From Hyaloscypha bicolor E (taxonomy: Eukaryota; Ascomycota; Leotiomycetes; Helotiales; Hyaloscyphaceae), in the NCBI RefSeq assembly GCF_002865645.1, contig NW_020194685.1, forward strand, positions 2,567,363 to 2,631,362: DNA of 64,000 nt. Direction: 5' to 3'. The stretch's first letter is position 1, and each line of letters opens with the position of its first letter. Positions 1-10,632 of this stretch are shown here, one piece after another. Made by a program: the position numbers and the translations under genes. Under the pieces are notes generated by a model. The model ran no database searches. It saw nothing but the letters and a program-made list of their open reading frames with translations, and was not told the DNA's origin.

Positions 1-391
1 ACAACCATTCCGTGAAGAGCACCGGCTTCACTGATAATCGTATCGACCGCAGCTTGGATGCTGTCTTCCTTGGTCACATCTGCGGTGGCTGAAAACAAGC
101 GGCCTGGGAAGCGCTTCGAGAGTATTTGGAACTCATCGCCGGGTTGAGTGATATCTATTGAGTAAATCTTCTCCGCACCGTTGACAAGACAGCATTCTGC
201 TATCCCAAAACCGATGCCTCGGTTTGCTCCAGTTACTAATGTTGAGGAAATGGTCAATAAAGCCCTTGCACAGTTGCGGTGAAATACGAACTCGCTATGA
301 TCTTTCCTCCTAAAGTTACTTGAGTTTGTACTTGAGGAGTTGCTGAGACCGTGGGAGTCGGGGCCGTCGTGTCAATCGCAGCTGGTGCCAT
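1..391 (-). CDS. Short-chain dehydrogenase/reductase, N-terminal part (runs off the window)
   Basis: An SDR of the sorbose/xylulose-reductase type, probably an NAD(P)-dependent polyol or sugar oxidoreductase. The ATG at 391 opens a short Ala/Thr/Pro-rich leader ending in LGGKIIA. An intron with a GTTCGT donor near 290 and an ATTAG acceptor near 240 restores the frame into the Rossmann motif ITGANRGIG. After it come IDITQPGDEF and ADVTKEDSIQAA, the usual cofactor-specificity and NAG-approach segments. The catalytic Tyr-Lys half lies outside the window. The gene is divergent from the next SDR, and their shared promoter holds three copies of the cluster motif. Seen: SDR fold. Inferred: sugar substrate. 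Confidence 0.82.
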
Positions 392-761
392 TTTGAGAAG
401 GAATTCAGATGAACAAAATTGAGCGCAATTGCTATGTGTTACGTGAAAGCAGGACAAGGGGTGTAGTGGTTTGAAATTGTGCTTGCCGCGGCACATAGAG
501 TACTATATAGTGTTCAAATTTGGCTCGAGGCGAATTCGGCCCGCAAACTGTGTCTTCGCCTCCGATAAACTTGTGGCCCAGGCATATGCAGATCCTGGGT
601 TAGGCAGCAAGGGCGAATTTTCACTTCAACCCCACCAGTTGGGGTGACAGTACCCCTCCATCGGCCGGCAAGGACAAGGTCTACTTCACATGTAAAAATG
701 GTGTTGAAGCTTTGCTGCTTTCATTTCATGCCGCTGGGTATCGACCAGTTGAGGGATTGTT

Positions 762-773
762 TCGTCTCGAGGA
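762..773 (+). promoter_or_regulatory. Cluster motif copy 1 (TCGTCTCGAGGA)
   Basis: Exact core TCGTCTCGAG at 762-771. It forms a TCG-N3-CGA inverted repeat in the promoter shared by the first two SDR genes. The same core recurs at 905, 6338 (minus), 11884 and 12081. Confidence 0.55.
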
Positions 774-844
774 CGGGTGAAGTCAAAAGCAGCCATTCAA
801 ATCCATTTCCCACTATTTCACAGTGGAGGGGTAAAAATGGGGTC

Positions 845-859
845 GCCTCGCTTCGAGGT
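845..859. promoter_or_regulatory. Cluster motif copy 2 (degenerate CCTCG-N3-CGAGG)
   Basis: GCCTCG-CTT-CGAGGT. It has the same half-sites and 3-bp spacing as the exact copies but a different spacer. Confidence 0.45.
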
Positions 860-901
860 CTCGACCCCTATTCGAGCCCATATCCGAGTCTCGCTAAACG
901 T

Positions 902-916
902 GCCTCGTCTCGAGGC
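902..916. promoter_or_regulatory. Cluster motif copy 3 (GCCTCG-TCT-CGAGGC)
   Basis: A perfect 6-3-6 inverted repeat containing the core TCGTCTCGAG. The identical 15-mer occurs in reverse orientation at 6336-6350 in the transporter/aldolase promoter. Confidence 0.6.
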
Positions 917-1145
917 AAAACTCCCTCATGTCAAACTCAGGAGTTCAGTACCATGAACGCGTGATCGCAACAGGCTTGAAGTGGTAGAATGAGACATACG
1001 AGAAACCAAATATTATTTTCAAGGAAACGTTTGAGTGGTGTGCTATTGTTGTGAATGGAAGAATACATCCCTGCCCTTGACACGTAAAAGATTGAACACC
1101 ACCCCTCATTCCTTGGTTGTCATCAAGGTTTGCTTGCTGTTCATT

Positions 1146-2433
1146 ATGATGTACCGAACATCCAGGAAATTTTGCAAGTCGCTTTTTCCAACAAAGTTTT
1201 TAGCAGGATCGTCACTTGCGGCAAGATCATTCTCGACTGTCGCCAGACGGAACGACAGGTTCAAGTTACCCAACGGCATCAATAACAATGGGAGTTCGGA
1301 ATTTGAAGGAACCTTGGCGCGGACAGATTCTACAGTCCAAGTCGAGCATCCATCCGAGAGCGATCTCCCAACAAGTGAGCCAGTGAAAGGAAGAGGTGGT
1401 TTCCATCACAAGAGAACACTTCCCTCTTTCTCCCTTGAAGGCAAAGTAGGAGTTGTGACTGGTGGTGCGAGAGGCTTAGGATTGGTGATGAGTCAATCTT
1501 TAATCATCAGTGGAGGCGATCTTGCTATTGTGGATCTTGACAGTAAGTGACAAGAAGTCCCCGTTCGTAAACTTTAAGCACTGAACTGCCATAGAGCAGG
1601 AAGCGGAGCGTCAAGCAGTTGAACTCCTCGCGACATTCAAAAGAGAGAATTCCGCTGAAGTGAGGTAGGTCCTCTGAATGCACCGAGTTAAGTTCATTGG
1701 ACTCACCGAACCGTACATCAGACTACCCAAAATCACAGCATATCATGTCGATGTGGCCGACTCTGCTTCAGTTGAAACTGCAGTCGCCGAAATCATAAAT
1801 TCTCATGGCAAGATAGACAGCTTAGTTACTTCAGCCGGATTTTGCGAGAATTTTGAGGCTATTACTTACCCTGTGGATCGACTCAAGAAATTGTGGGACG
1901 TTAATGTCAACGGAACTTATTTTTTTGCCACTGCAGTTGCAAGACACTTGATTTCGAGGAAGGCTCAAGGAAACATGGTATTCATTGGAAGCATGTCTGG
2001 TAGTGTGGTAAATGTCCCACAACCACAAGCTCCTTACAATGCATCGAAAGCGGCAGTAAGACATTTGGCAGCATCATTTACAGTAGAATGGGCCGCTGCG
2101 AGTATCCGAGTCAACTGCATCAGCCCTGGATATATGGTGACGGAATTGTGAGCCTCGTCTTCAGATCGGTGGAGACTTGAAGGCTGCTAATTAATGATAG
2201 GACGAAGCGTATCTTGGACAAGAACCCTGATCTTCGGAAACAATGGACTGCATTAGTTCCACAGGGTCGACTTGGGAAGCCCGAAGATCTCATGGGGTCG
2301 GTGGCATTCCTCCTCTCTGAAGCTTCCCAGTATGTCACTGGAGCGGGTACGTTCTTTCGTTTTACCGGAAACGTGAACTTTACTGATTTCTGTAACAGAT
2401 CTCCGGGTAGATGGTCGCTATACGCTCACGTAG
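1146..2433 (+). CDS. Short-chain dehydrogenase with mitochondrial-type leader
   Basis: NAD(P)-dependent SDR, probably a polyol/sugar dehydrogenase resembling D-arabinitol 2-dehydrogenases. Tandem ATGs at 1146/1149 begin an Arg/Ser-rich amphipathic leader (MYRTSRKF, AARSFSTVARR) that looks like a mitochondrial presequence. Then come the cofactor motif VVTGGARGLG, the DVAD segment, the catalytic Ser region GSMSGS, and YNASK (Tyr-x3-Lys). Five exons join cleanly. Introns start at about 1541 (GTAAGT), 1663 (GTAGGT), 2149 (GTGAGC) and 2347 (GTACGT), and the last exon encodes LRVDGRYTLT then TAG at 2431-2433. No lesion was seen. The substrate is inferred only. Confidence 0.85.
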
Positions 2434-2511
2434 CCTGATCGTATATATAGTTTTTGATCAATCAGTATTTGAGATTCAACTTCAAAATACCCTTTAACAG
2501 TCTGCCTTCAT

Positions 2512-3568
2512 TCAAATCTTGAGTAAACCCCCTCTAACAGACTTTGCCAACTGTGCTTTCCACATCCGTTTCTCATTCAAAATATACAATGACCCCTCGC
2601 GTCCAAAGCAAAAGTTTGCAGCACCGCCTTCAACTTTGATCGCGCCTAACAGTACACCACCAGGACACCAAACATTGATACCATCTCCACAACCACTGTA
2701 AACATTCCCATCCACATCGCATTTGATGCCATCTGGGATTCCATTAGCAGCCATTGCAAACAGGCGTCTGTTAGTCATAAACGGCTGGCCCGAATAATAA
2801 GTGATATCGAAAGCATATCTAAACATCACAGTTAGCTTGTGTGTTCAAATTAGCAACACTATCATAAAGCACTTACATAGTAGACGGTCTCATCCCATTT
2901 ACGTTCCCATCTCCATGTATCCAATCCGTATCGGTAACATATACTGTCTTCTCATCCGGCGAGAACGCAATTCCATTCGGCCTTCCAAACCCATCGGCCA
3001 TAGCTCTGATCCCTTTCGTGACTGGATCGTACCTATATACCTGATTTGGGAGTTCGGGCTTGGGGCGATACCCCTGTTCATACCCATATATCGGGTCCGT
3101 GAACCAGATACTTCCATCGCTGTGAATGACAACATCATTGACCGAGTTGAATGGCCGTCCGTAGAACGAGGAAATGAGGAGGTTACTAGTATAGGGCGAT
3201 GAAGAGGACATATAGTAGAGCCCACTGGCCTGTGTTTCCGAGCCTTGAGCACAGAAGAGGATGCCATCTTTGTAGTTTATCCCTCCGTTCGCCATGGGCA
3301 CGCCATCCGAGGAGATTTCTTCTCGCGTCGCTTTTCGGGATCCATCACCGACGGAGATTTTCGAGATCTGGATGCATCTCTGACCAGATGAGTTGAAGAA
3401 CTGGTTGCTGGTTATGAAGATTTCGTCGGTTGAGGGAAGGTAGACTCCGGCTTCGTGGGCGAAGGGGTAGTCGTGGTGCTCGAGAAGCAATTCTAGGGAA
3501 GGCGATGGACCTAGAAGTCGATGGAATCTATCATCGAAGACAGCAAAAGCTGACGGTATATCTGCCAT
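2512..3568 (-). CDS. SMP-30/gluconolactonase-family lactonase
   Basis: A six-bladed beta-propeller sugar-lactone hydrolase of the SMP-30/gluconolactonase/LRE family, expected to open an aldono-lactone. Two exons, 3568-2877 and 2818-2512, flank a 58-bp intron (GTAAGT...TTTAG). The join gives GMRPST-IYAFDITYY in frame. Family landmarks are the metal-binding Glu in HEAGVY, NDVVIHSDGSIWFTDP, GRPNGIAFSPD and the Asp in PDGIKCDVDGNVY. About 335 residues, normal for the family. No signal peptide. A lactonase beside a sugar 1-dehydrogenase-like SDR (10.6-11.6 kb) and a transporter suggests an oxidative sugar pathway. The substrate is unknown. Confidence 0.87.
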
Positions 3569-3964
3569 TATGATGTTGTTTATCTTTCAAGAGTGGAGAC
3601 CAGATTTACTTGAAAATGTTGAAGTGTAGTGGGGAGTGCCGGCTTTTGACGGAATCGGCCCCGCTCGCTGCCGTCACCCCCATCCCCACAGCTGTGCGCA
3701 TCGAGAGGGGAAATGAAGCCTGAAACGAGATACCTACTTACAAACATTATAAAAACTTACCATCTACGCTCTTTCATTATATGGTTCCCATAATTTATGA
3801 CGGAGTTAGACTTTCTAATTGAGTTTACTGCAAGATGTGCTTAAGCGTGCAAGAAGAGGAGGCTGTACCAATTTTCGCAACCACGGGCTCCTTCAGTCCT
3901 TGAAAATACTGCCCCAGAGAAGAAAGAAATATCTGAGCCCAATAATATCTCAAATTTCAGACAA
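3569..3964. other. Intergenic, lactonase promoter / transporter 3' end
   Basis: No gene seen. It contains the upstream region of the lactonase gene and the 3' flank of the MFS gene. No copy of the cluster motif was found here. Confidence 0.5.
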
Positions 3965-5914
3965 TCAGACAGTGCTGATATGCTGCACTTCTAGACCCGC
4001 TTCCTTCTCTACACTCCCCTTATCACTGCCAGCTCCAGAGCGACCTTGAATTAGTGATGTAAGCCCAACTCTCTCCTGAACCCTGGCAAACTCCTCCATC
4101 TCCTCTGTTGCAGTATGACTCCCGAACACTTGATCCATCTCCTCTAACGTCTTTCCCTTCGTCTCAGGCATGCAAAGCCAAATGAAGACACCGCCTGCTG
4201 CAGACCAAAATGCAAAGAAGATATATGTCCCCCATCCAATGTTACTCAACATGGGGGGAACGACGAAGGCGATGATGAAATTGTTCATCCAATTTGCTGA
4301 GGCACCGATGGATGTCCCCTTGGCACGGATGGAGATGGGGAAGATTTCTGCGATGAGAATCCAGGAACCGGGTCCCCAACTATAGGCAAAGTTGACAATA
4401 TACAGCCAGACGAAAACTGCATTAGGGTTAGCCTCTGTAGGATTTTCAGAATTGGAATTGACTTACCAACTGCGGCCCAACCAGCCGCCGCGTGAGTGCT
4501 CCAATCATGTCCACAGGTAGCCACGATAACGCCGATGATGACTTCACAAATACACATCCCAACGGAGCCAGCCATCGTGAGTGGCTTTCGACCAACTTTG
4601 TCGATGATGTAGATTGCCGGGATGGTTGTAGCGACGTTGATGATACCGATGACTCCAGATGCAAGTAGGGAAATCGTGCTGCTTGTGAGACCGAGGGATT
4701 GAAAAATGATAGATGCGTAGTAAATGACTATCAAATGTTAGTCTGCTACAAAGGTGGAAATAGATATTCAAAGAAACTTACTCGAATCAATACCAGTCCA
4801 CTGCTGAAAGAACATCACCAAACTTGCAAGCGCAACACGCTTAAAGTTGTCCCTCGACCGGAAAATATTACTATACTGAGCAAACTCTCGTCACCAAACG
4901 CTGTTTCCAGCAGCTTTGCTCAATTCCGGGAATCGTTTATCGAATATAGCTCTCTCGAATTCCGCATCAGCCTTGATTTCGAGGAACTCGACTTGCACGA
5001 GATAATGATCTTCAGGGAGATTTCGGAGATATGAGAGGGTTTTGAGTGCTTCTTGCTCTTTGCCTTTGTTGACGAGAAGGCGGGGTGAGAAGGGCATGAA
5101 GAACAAGCCAATGCAGAGGATGACGGCAGGGATGCCTTGGATGATCATAGGGAGGCGCCATGCCAGAGCGGACTGTCCATCACCTGTTCCGCCAATGTAA
5201 TTGCTCCCAAACTGGAGGTTGTGTCAGATAATTCTCCTAGAAGAGGACGCAGAGAGACTTACTGCAACCCAATATGCCAGCATGATGCCGATCGTTGTTG
5301 TCAGTTGCTGGAGAGCGATGAGAAAACCTCTCATCTCAGGTGGTGAGAGCTCAGCATTGTAAAGAGGGCTTAAAAGCGCGCTGTTAGCTTGTTTTATATC
5401 AGCCGATTTGTTGAAAAGACTAACCCAATAGCAGAAAGTGTCCCAACACCAAGACCAGTAAACAAGCGTCCAGCATAAAGATACGAAGTCGACTGCGCAC
5501 CAGCAGCCAAGAAGCTTCCCAAGACTACCCACAAAGAACCCGCAAACATCGTATGCTTCCTTGAAAACACTTCCCCGAAGACACCAGCTGAGAGAGAACC
5601 AACCCAACCACCAAGTTGCAAGACTGAAGTGAGCCAACCGAGTTTGGACGCACTCTGTCTGATCTCAGGAAAATCTCTCTGGAAGGAATTCATAACGGCT
5701 GCTTGGCCTAAGACGCCTTGCTGATAGCCGTACAGGAGACCTCCGAACCTATTTGATGTCAGATTTGGGAATCAAGGGGTAAGAAGGTGACTCACGAGGC
5801 GAACATGGCGATGAAGAAAACTTTCTTGTTCTTTAGCAGACCTTTGACGCCAGTTGGGGCCATCTCAGCCCTCATGAGGGCCGTGACACCCTGTAAGCTC
5901 TGGCCTTGGGCCAT
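3965..5914 (-). pseudogene. MFS sugar porter with an in-frame TGA
   Basis: Sugar-porter MFS protein of about 530 residues and 12 membrane segments, importing a sugar or sugar acid across the plasma membrane. The start at 5914 (MAQGQSLQG) is followed by a 47-bp intron at 5749-5795 into FGGLLYGYQQG. Later landmarks are GRLFTGLGVG, PLYNAELSPPEMRG, FFQQWTGIDS, DKVGRKPL and the family signature PETKGKTLEEMD. Introns lie near 5430, 5370, 5260, 4790, 4730 and 4410. After GNSVW the frame meets TGA (4891-4893) and continues in the same frame with REFAQYSNIFRSRDNFKRV, the expected next segment. The only in-frame GT-AG excision would be 24 bp, too short for an intron. So either this is a nonsense mutation, a readthrough codon or a base error. 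Everything else is intact. It is divergent from the aldolase gene. Confidence 0.75.
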
Positions 5915-6679
5915 GTTGAAGTTCGAATTCCCCGATTATCTGAAAGGTACAGTACAAAGTTTGAATCGTCCTCTGCTCAATAAATCAAGGTGATCGAAGA
6001 GGCAGCGATCAACAACAACAAGGAAGAGATCAGACGACGAGAAACGCGATCCTTATATATCGAATAACCCTGATATCAACGACAACCTCCTCCCCTTGCA
6101 TAACCATCATCCAGTGTGCCAGTGTGCTGTCCGGGGATTCCAGGCTGGGGAAATTGGCGCATGTCGACCCCGCGGCCGCACTTTGGGGTCACCTGCAGCC
6201 AATGACTCGCAAGCTTTCTTAGCCAAACCTTAACAAGATCGTCGGCGAGAGGGTTGTTGCAGCAGCGAAGGAGTTTCCCGACGCTACGGTAAGAAGGCGC
6301 GTGGCGTCCCCAGTTTCAACCCCGCAAACCCCGATGCCTCGAGACGAGGCCACGAAAGCACAAGGGGCAAAGATCTGGGCTTCAACTCGTAGCGAGCAAG
6401 AGTAATGGTCGTGCCGGGACAGCATCTCGGGTGCTGGGTTCGTTCCATCGATACGGAATTTCGCGGTGGGGGGCTTGAAGCTATTCGGCGAGCTCTCTCC
6501 AAGTGTTGCTACTATTGATGAAGACCCCTCGCTACAGTTGCTATTTCAGCCCCTTTTCCGTAAACTGTACAACTGCAAAGTCGGCTGTACGTCCAAACAT
6601 CATACTTCTTGAATTCTTCTATTATGCACAAGTCCGTGACCAGTTGCAAAAAATTGACGAGACCGATCAAATCTCAACC
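5915..6679. other. Divergent promoter of transporter and aldolase genes
   Basis: No gene seen. It contains one perfect cluster motif at 6336-6350. It is GC-rich with several common restriction-type hexamers, for example a NotI site near 6170. Confidence 0.55.
6336..6350 (-). promoter_or_regulatory. Cluster motif copy 4 (GCCTCG-AGA-CGAGGC)
   Basis: The exact reverse complement of the 15-mer at 902-916. It lies about 330 bp upstream of the aldolase ATG and 420 bp upstream of the transporter ATG. Confidence 0.6.
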
Positions 6680-7651
6680 ATGGCTCCTCCTCCGGACTGG
6701 AAAACAACCAACCGCACAATTCAAATCCTCCAAGTCGCGGAAGAAGGACGGTATGGTGTCCTCGCAACAGTGGCCTACAATATCGAGCACATACTCGGCA
6801 TGGTCCAAGCCGCTGAACGAGCCCACTCACCTCTCATAATCCAATTCTTCCCCTGGGCTATCACCTTCTCCTCCGGGCTCCTCATCCGCACCGCAGCCGA
6901 CGCAGCATCGCGCGCCAAAGTTCCAGTCGCAATCCATCTCGATCACGCCCAAGATGAAGAAATGATACGGAGAGCAGCTGATACGCTGCCGTTTGACAGT
7001 ATCATGATTGACATGTCGCACTATGAGAAAGAAACCAATTTGGCGAAGACAAAAGAGTTGGTTAGGTATTGCCATGAAAGGGGTATTGCGACGGAAGCTG
7101 AGCCCGGGAGAATTGAGGGTGGAGAGGACGGGGTGATGGACACAGAAGGCTTGGAAGGGAGTATGACGACGATGGAGGAGGTGAGTGATTTTGTGGATAC
7201 GGGAGTGGATTTTCTGGCGCCTGCGATCGGGAATATGCATGGCGAGAATCCTTACGGATTTTCTAATCCGAACTTAGATTTTGAGAGGTAAGTAATACGT
7301 GCGATATTTTGGCTTTAGTGGAAATGGGGTGCTAAGCCATGTGATAGGCTGAGAGAAATCCGATCGAAGGCTCAGGGTCGAGTCCGAATCGCTCTCCATG
7401 GCACGAATGGTTTCAGGCTAGAGTTAATGAAGAAGTGTATTTCGGAAGGAGTGGCGAAAGTCAACGTGAACAAACTTGTTCTTGACGACTATTCAGAGCA
7501 TCTGAAAGCGAATGCTGGGAAATTCCCGCAGACTAAGTTGATGGAGCAGGGAGTGGAACTGGTAACCAAACAGACGATGCAGTGGATGGAAATTTGTGGA
7601 TCGGCTGGCAAGGCTAAATCAAAAGCTAGAATAGCAAATGGCTGGATTTGA
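6680..7651 (+). CDS. Class II (metal-dependent) ketose-bisphosphate-type aldolase
   Basis: TIM-barrel zinc aldolase of the fructose/tagatose-bisphosphate aldolase family, cleaving a ketose (phosphate) into two shorter units. The start at 6680 sits in a good context (CAACCATGG). One 60-bp intron, 7288-7347. The protein is about 300 aa, near family length. Motifs are HLDHAQDEE (Zn-binding His and catalytic Asp), FDSIMIDMSH, EAEPGRIEGGEDG (the Glu-x-Glu region is altered to EAEPG), APAIGNMHGENPYG (family AVGTSHG) and ALHGTNGF (family LHGGSG). These changes mark a divergent clade, not the glycolytic enzyme. With dehydrogenases and a lactonase beside it, a role in cleaving a sugar-derived keto acid or ketose is plausible but inferred. 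Confidence 0.88.
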
Positions 7652-8088
7652 GCAAATGGGAGTTCTCCCTTACGGGTTGACCCAATGCATGTTTTGACAA
7701 CCATAACCGATTCGTATGCTGTGGACAAGAGGTTCAACCTGTTCTGAGAGATGAAACTATTTATTACAGTGAGTGAAAGGAGTAAATCTTGTGTGAGCAG
7801 AGCCTTCTGGGGTTTCAATTCTAATTCGGGTCGTTTCACCCTAGCATTGCCAGCTTCGCTCTGATCACACATGGTCGTCTTCCAACATCCTGAACTTCAA
7901 ACCCACTTCACGCCATACCTCAATTTTGCGAGCCCCCGCTTGAAGCCCGTGGCAGTGGTGTTGATCCTTCGTCGAAGTATTCGAAAGCTGGCTCTCCGCC
8001 TTGGTGAAAATGTAGTGACATAACCCCAATACTTCGAGTGGCATAGCCACGTTTAGGTTAACTGTTGTTTATAAACACTGTTGAAAGC
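7652..8088. other. Convergent intergenic region
   Basis: 3' flanks of the aldolase (+) and the regulator (-). No coding signal beyond chance frames. Confidence 0.5.
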
Positions 8089-10461
8089 TCAGCCGTTAGG
8101 CATTGTCTCGGAAGTCTTCCAGAACGTCTGAAGTTCTTCGCCCAAGGACAAAATAGGCCATCCAGTTCGTTGCCGACAGGCATCAAGCATCTTGAGGACG
8201 GTTTCTCGTCGTCGAACATCCTGAATGCACATGCCCGCTGTGGATTTTAGTCATGTCCCTGTAAATCTGGGAACATGGTTCCATACCAATGTAAAGACAC
8301 TGAGAACACATCACACTCGACGCATGATCCGTCAAAGTCATCGCAATTCCACAAATATTATTCACGAATTTTGATATCAGCCTGCTTTGCTCAAGGTAGC
8401 CACCAAAACCTCCTCTGGAGGGCTTATTGAGGAGCAACAGTAATCGGGCCGAGTAATGGAGCTGAAGTGCCACTCCTAAAGGAGGGATGAGTAAGTTGGT
8501 CGTTAATGTTGAATGCACTCACCAAAAGCTGGAGGGTGTATCCATATCGGCTCAAAAGCTTCTTCTTCTTCTTCTTCTTCTTCTTCTCCTGTTTTGAAAG
8601 GCAACATCGTAAACTCCGTCGTCAAGTATAGCTCCCATTCATCAAGCATGGCCTGCAGCTGATCTGCTCTCTCAATCCGCAATGAAATATCTTCCGCCTC
8701 AGTCTCCTCTCGAGAACAATAGTTGACCACCTTGGCAATAACGTAGACGGATCTGGCAGCTAACTCATACGGATTCATGTCGTCAAATCTTCGTGTCGGT
8801 TTCCAGAAGGTGAATGTCTTCCGCTTCTCGCGAAACGCAGCCCATACATCTTGCTGGAGCCATGCCCACCAGACTGCTTGCTTCAGGCCCTTCGAATCGC
8901 CATGGATAACTTGAGATCGTTGGATCCAGAATACCCCTTGCAAGTGACGTTCCCAATCCTTGCCAGATCCGTCAAGCATTTCGTAGGTTGATACAATCAA
9001 GGCAGTGGCAAGCAATTCGAGACTTGTTTTGTACGTGTCGTATTGCATTGCTTTTGAGAGGTAATGCAAAGTTTCGTTGTAATATTGCAATGCATCGTTG
9101 CGATCATGTGTCTGCTCGGGGATGATACCTGGATTGAGAGAAATGTGGCGGGCCGAGAGTGCAAGAATGGCTTTCATCAAACCAATGTTACGCATCTTAG
9201 AAACGTTATCGGTCAGACGAATCAGTGTAAGAGATCTGAGGCTTGTCAACTTACAGCTAGGTGAGGAACAAATGTTGAAAAGCTCTGCGTGAGGTCGAAA
9301 AGGTCAATCTGAGGATGGCTGTCAGAGGGTGGCAATCAATCTATCACAAGAGAGACCCCATACCCAATGACTTGTGCGCTGAACAAAATTCCGAAAGATC
9401 AATTGCTCGTAAGGCAGAAGTTCTATCGCTTCTGGGGTTTGCCACTTCGATTTCTCAGCGATCGCACTTCGGTCTAGCCCAGGAGCACTTCGTTCTATTA
9501 GTTGGGGGCTGGATGAAGAAGGCGATGCGGAATCCAGAGCAGCGGTAGTAGGGGTGCTATTGTACGGCTCCATGTAAGGAACGCCCATTCTATCTTGCTC
9601 TCGAGGGGTGCCGAAGTTGTTGGGCTCGTCCATCCCAATGTCAAAATCCGCGAATCCATTCTCGAAAGCTGAGTCTCCAACAAGCATGTCAAACCACCGA
9701 GTGATTGCCACATTGAAGGTAGGTTGAGAGGATACGGATCTGGCCGCCAGGCTACTATTGTCGTTGCTACCAAAGGAGAATGCAGTCCCGGCATGGGACA
9801 TTTCTGGGGACATGACTTGCTGAGCAGCTGTATCTAGAGGTGCGGTGGCCTGATTACCAAGAGCAAAGCCATTTGCGGAAGTGGTACTTGGATGCCTCTG
9901 AAAATTTGGGGTTTCAACCGATCCTGGACATCCGTTTTCTAAGAGAGATTTGGAATAGTGAGTCTGCTCTGGTGAAGTCTGCCATGGTGGAATCGGTTGT
10001 CGAATTGGCGCCGGTGGTGGATCTGAGATGGCTTCAGAAGATCTGTTCTCAATCCGGCCACTTGGTTCAGGTCTTTTGTCAGCGTAGATACATGTCTGAC
10101 CGCCTTTATTGCATCGATGGCAGTGCGGCCTCAGCTCGTCACATTTAACATGTCGCCTGCGACACGTTATACTAGCTCTATTATCAGTCTACGTTTATAC
10201 GTCAATCCTGGGGAAGCGAGGAGACATTGGAGACTAGAATGCAGGGGATACATACCATCCCGTAGTCTTTCGAAGACCACGCCCCCGAGACTGGCGATGT
10301 CGTGGTTTACGCGACAGAGGACGCTCTTCTTCAGCCATCGGCGAGTTTCGGGAGAGGGGAGCACCATGAGGCGACTTTGTAGAGAAATCATCGAATTGGG
10401 GAAGAGGTTGGTAGTTTCTGTCAAGGGTGGAGGTCAGTTCTTGAGCTAGACTACCCCACAT
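8089..10461 (-). CDS. Fungal Zn2Cys6-type transcription factor with a degenerate first half-cluster
   Basis: Binuclear-cluster regulator with the fungal-specific transcription factor domain, nuclear. The C-terminal half is well preserved: RWFDMLVGDSAF, KAILALSARH, LYLTTEFTMLPF, ALQLHYSARLLLLL, then (after a 52-nt intron removing a spurious frame) LYIAGMCIQDVRRRE and a stop at 8089-8091. The DNA-binding exon reads RHVKCDELRPHCHRC then KGGQTCIYA, giving Cys 3-6. The preceding exon (intron 10157-10255) reads RHRQSRGRGLRKTTGW where CxxC is expected, so Cys 1 and 2 are not visible. Start is either 10461 (MWGSLAQ) or, more typical, 10338 (MAEEERP). A GAA repeat codes a Glu run. Probably the cluster regulator (inference). 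Confidence 0.72.
8559..8587. repeat. (CTT)n microsatellite
   Basis: About nine CTT/GAA units inside the regulator gene, coding a run of Glu after FKTG. Confidence 0.9.
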
Positions 10462-10632
10462 ATCCGGGGTAACCTAGTTGGGTTTAGGCCGAGATTGACA
10501 TGGCATGAAGACTTACCTAGCAGGTCCGGGAGTCAGGGCCATGAGGATTTTTGAAGGCCGAAATACTTCCTCAATGCTGGCAAGATCAATGAGGATGAAT
10601 ATGCGCAAAAGAGACCCTTGCAGACATTTTCT

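Larger units (their letters stand above)
392..1145. other. Divergent intergenic region with operator-like repeats
   Basis: No gene is supported here; the short open frames lack homology or splice structure. It is the common promoter of two divergent SDR genes and carries inverted-repeat motifs at 762, 845 and 902, listed separately. Confidence 0.6.

Noticed and set aside
5920..5945. GTTCGAATTCCCC as a tRNA T-loop
   Set aside because: No acceptor stem or anticodon arm around it; it lies directly upstream of the transporter ATG.
6160..6185. Run of restriction-type sites (SalI, SacII, NotI) resembling a cloning linker
   Set aside because: Flanking sequence is continuous with the cluster promoter and no vector backbone follows. 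GC-rich promoters give such sites by chance; NotI also occurs near 63.04 and 63.33 kb.
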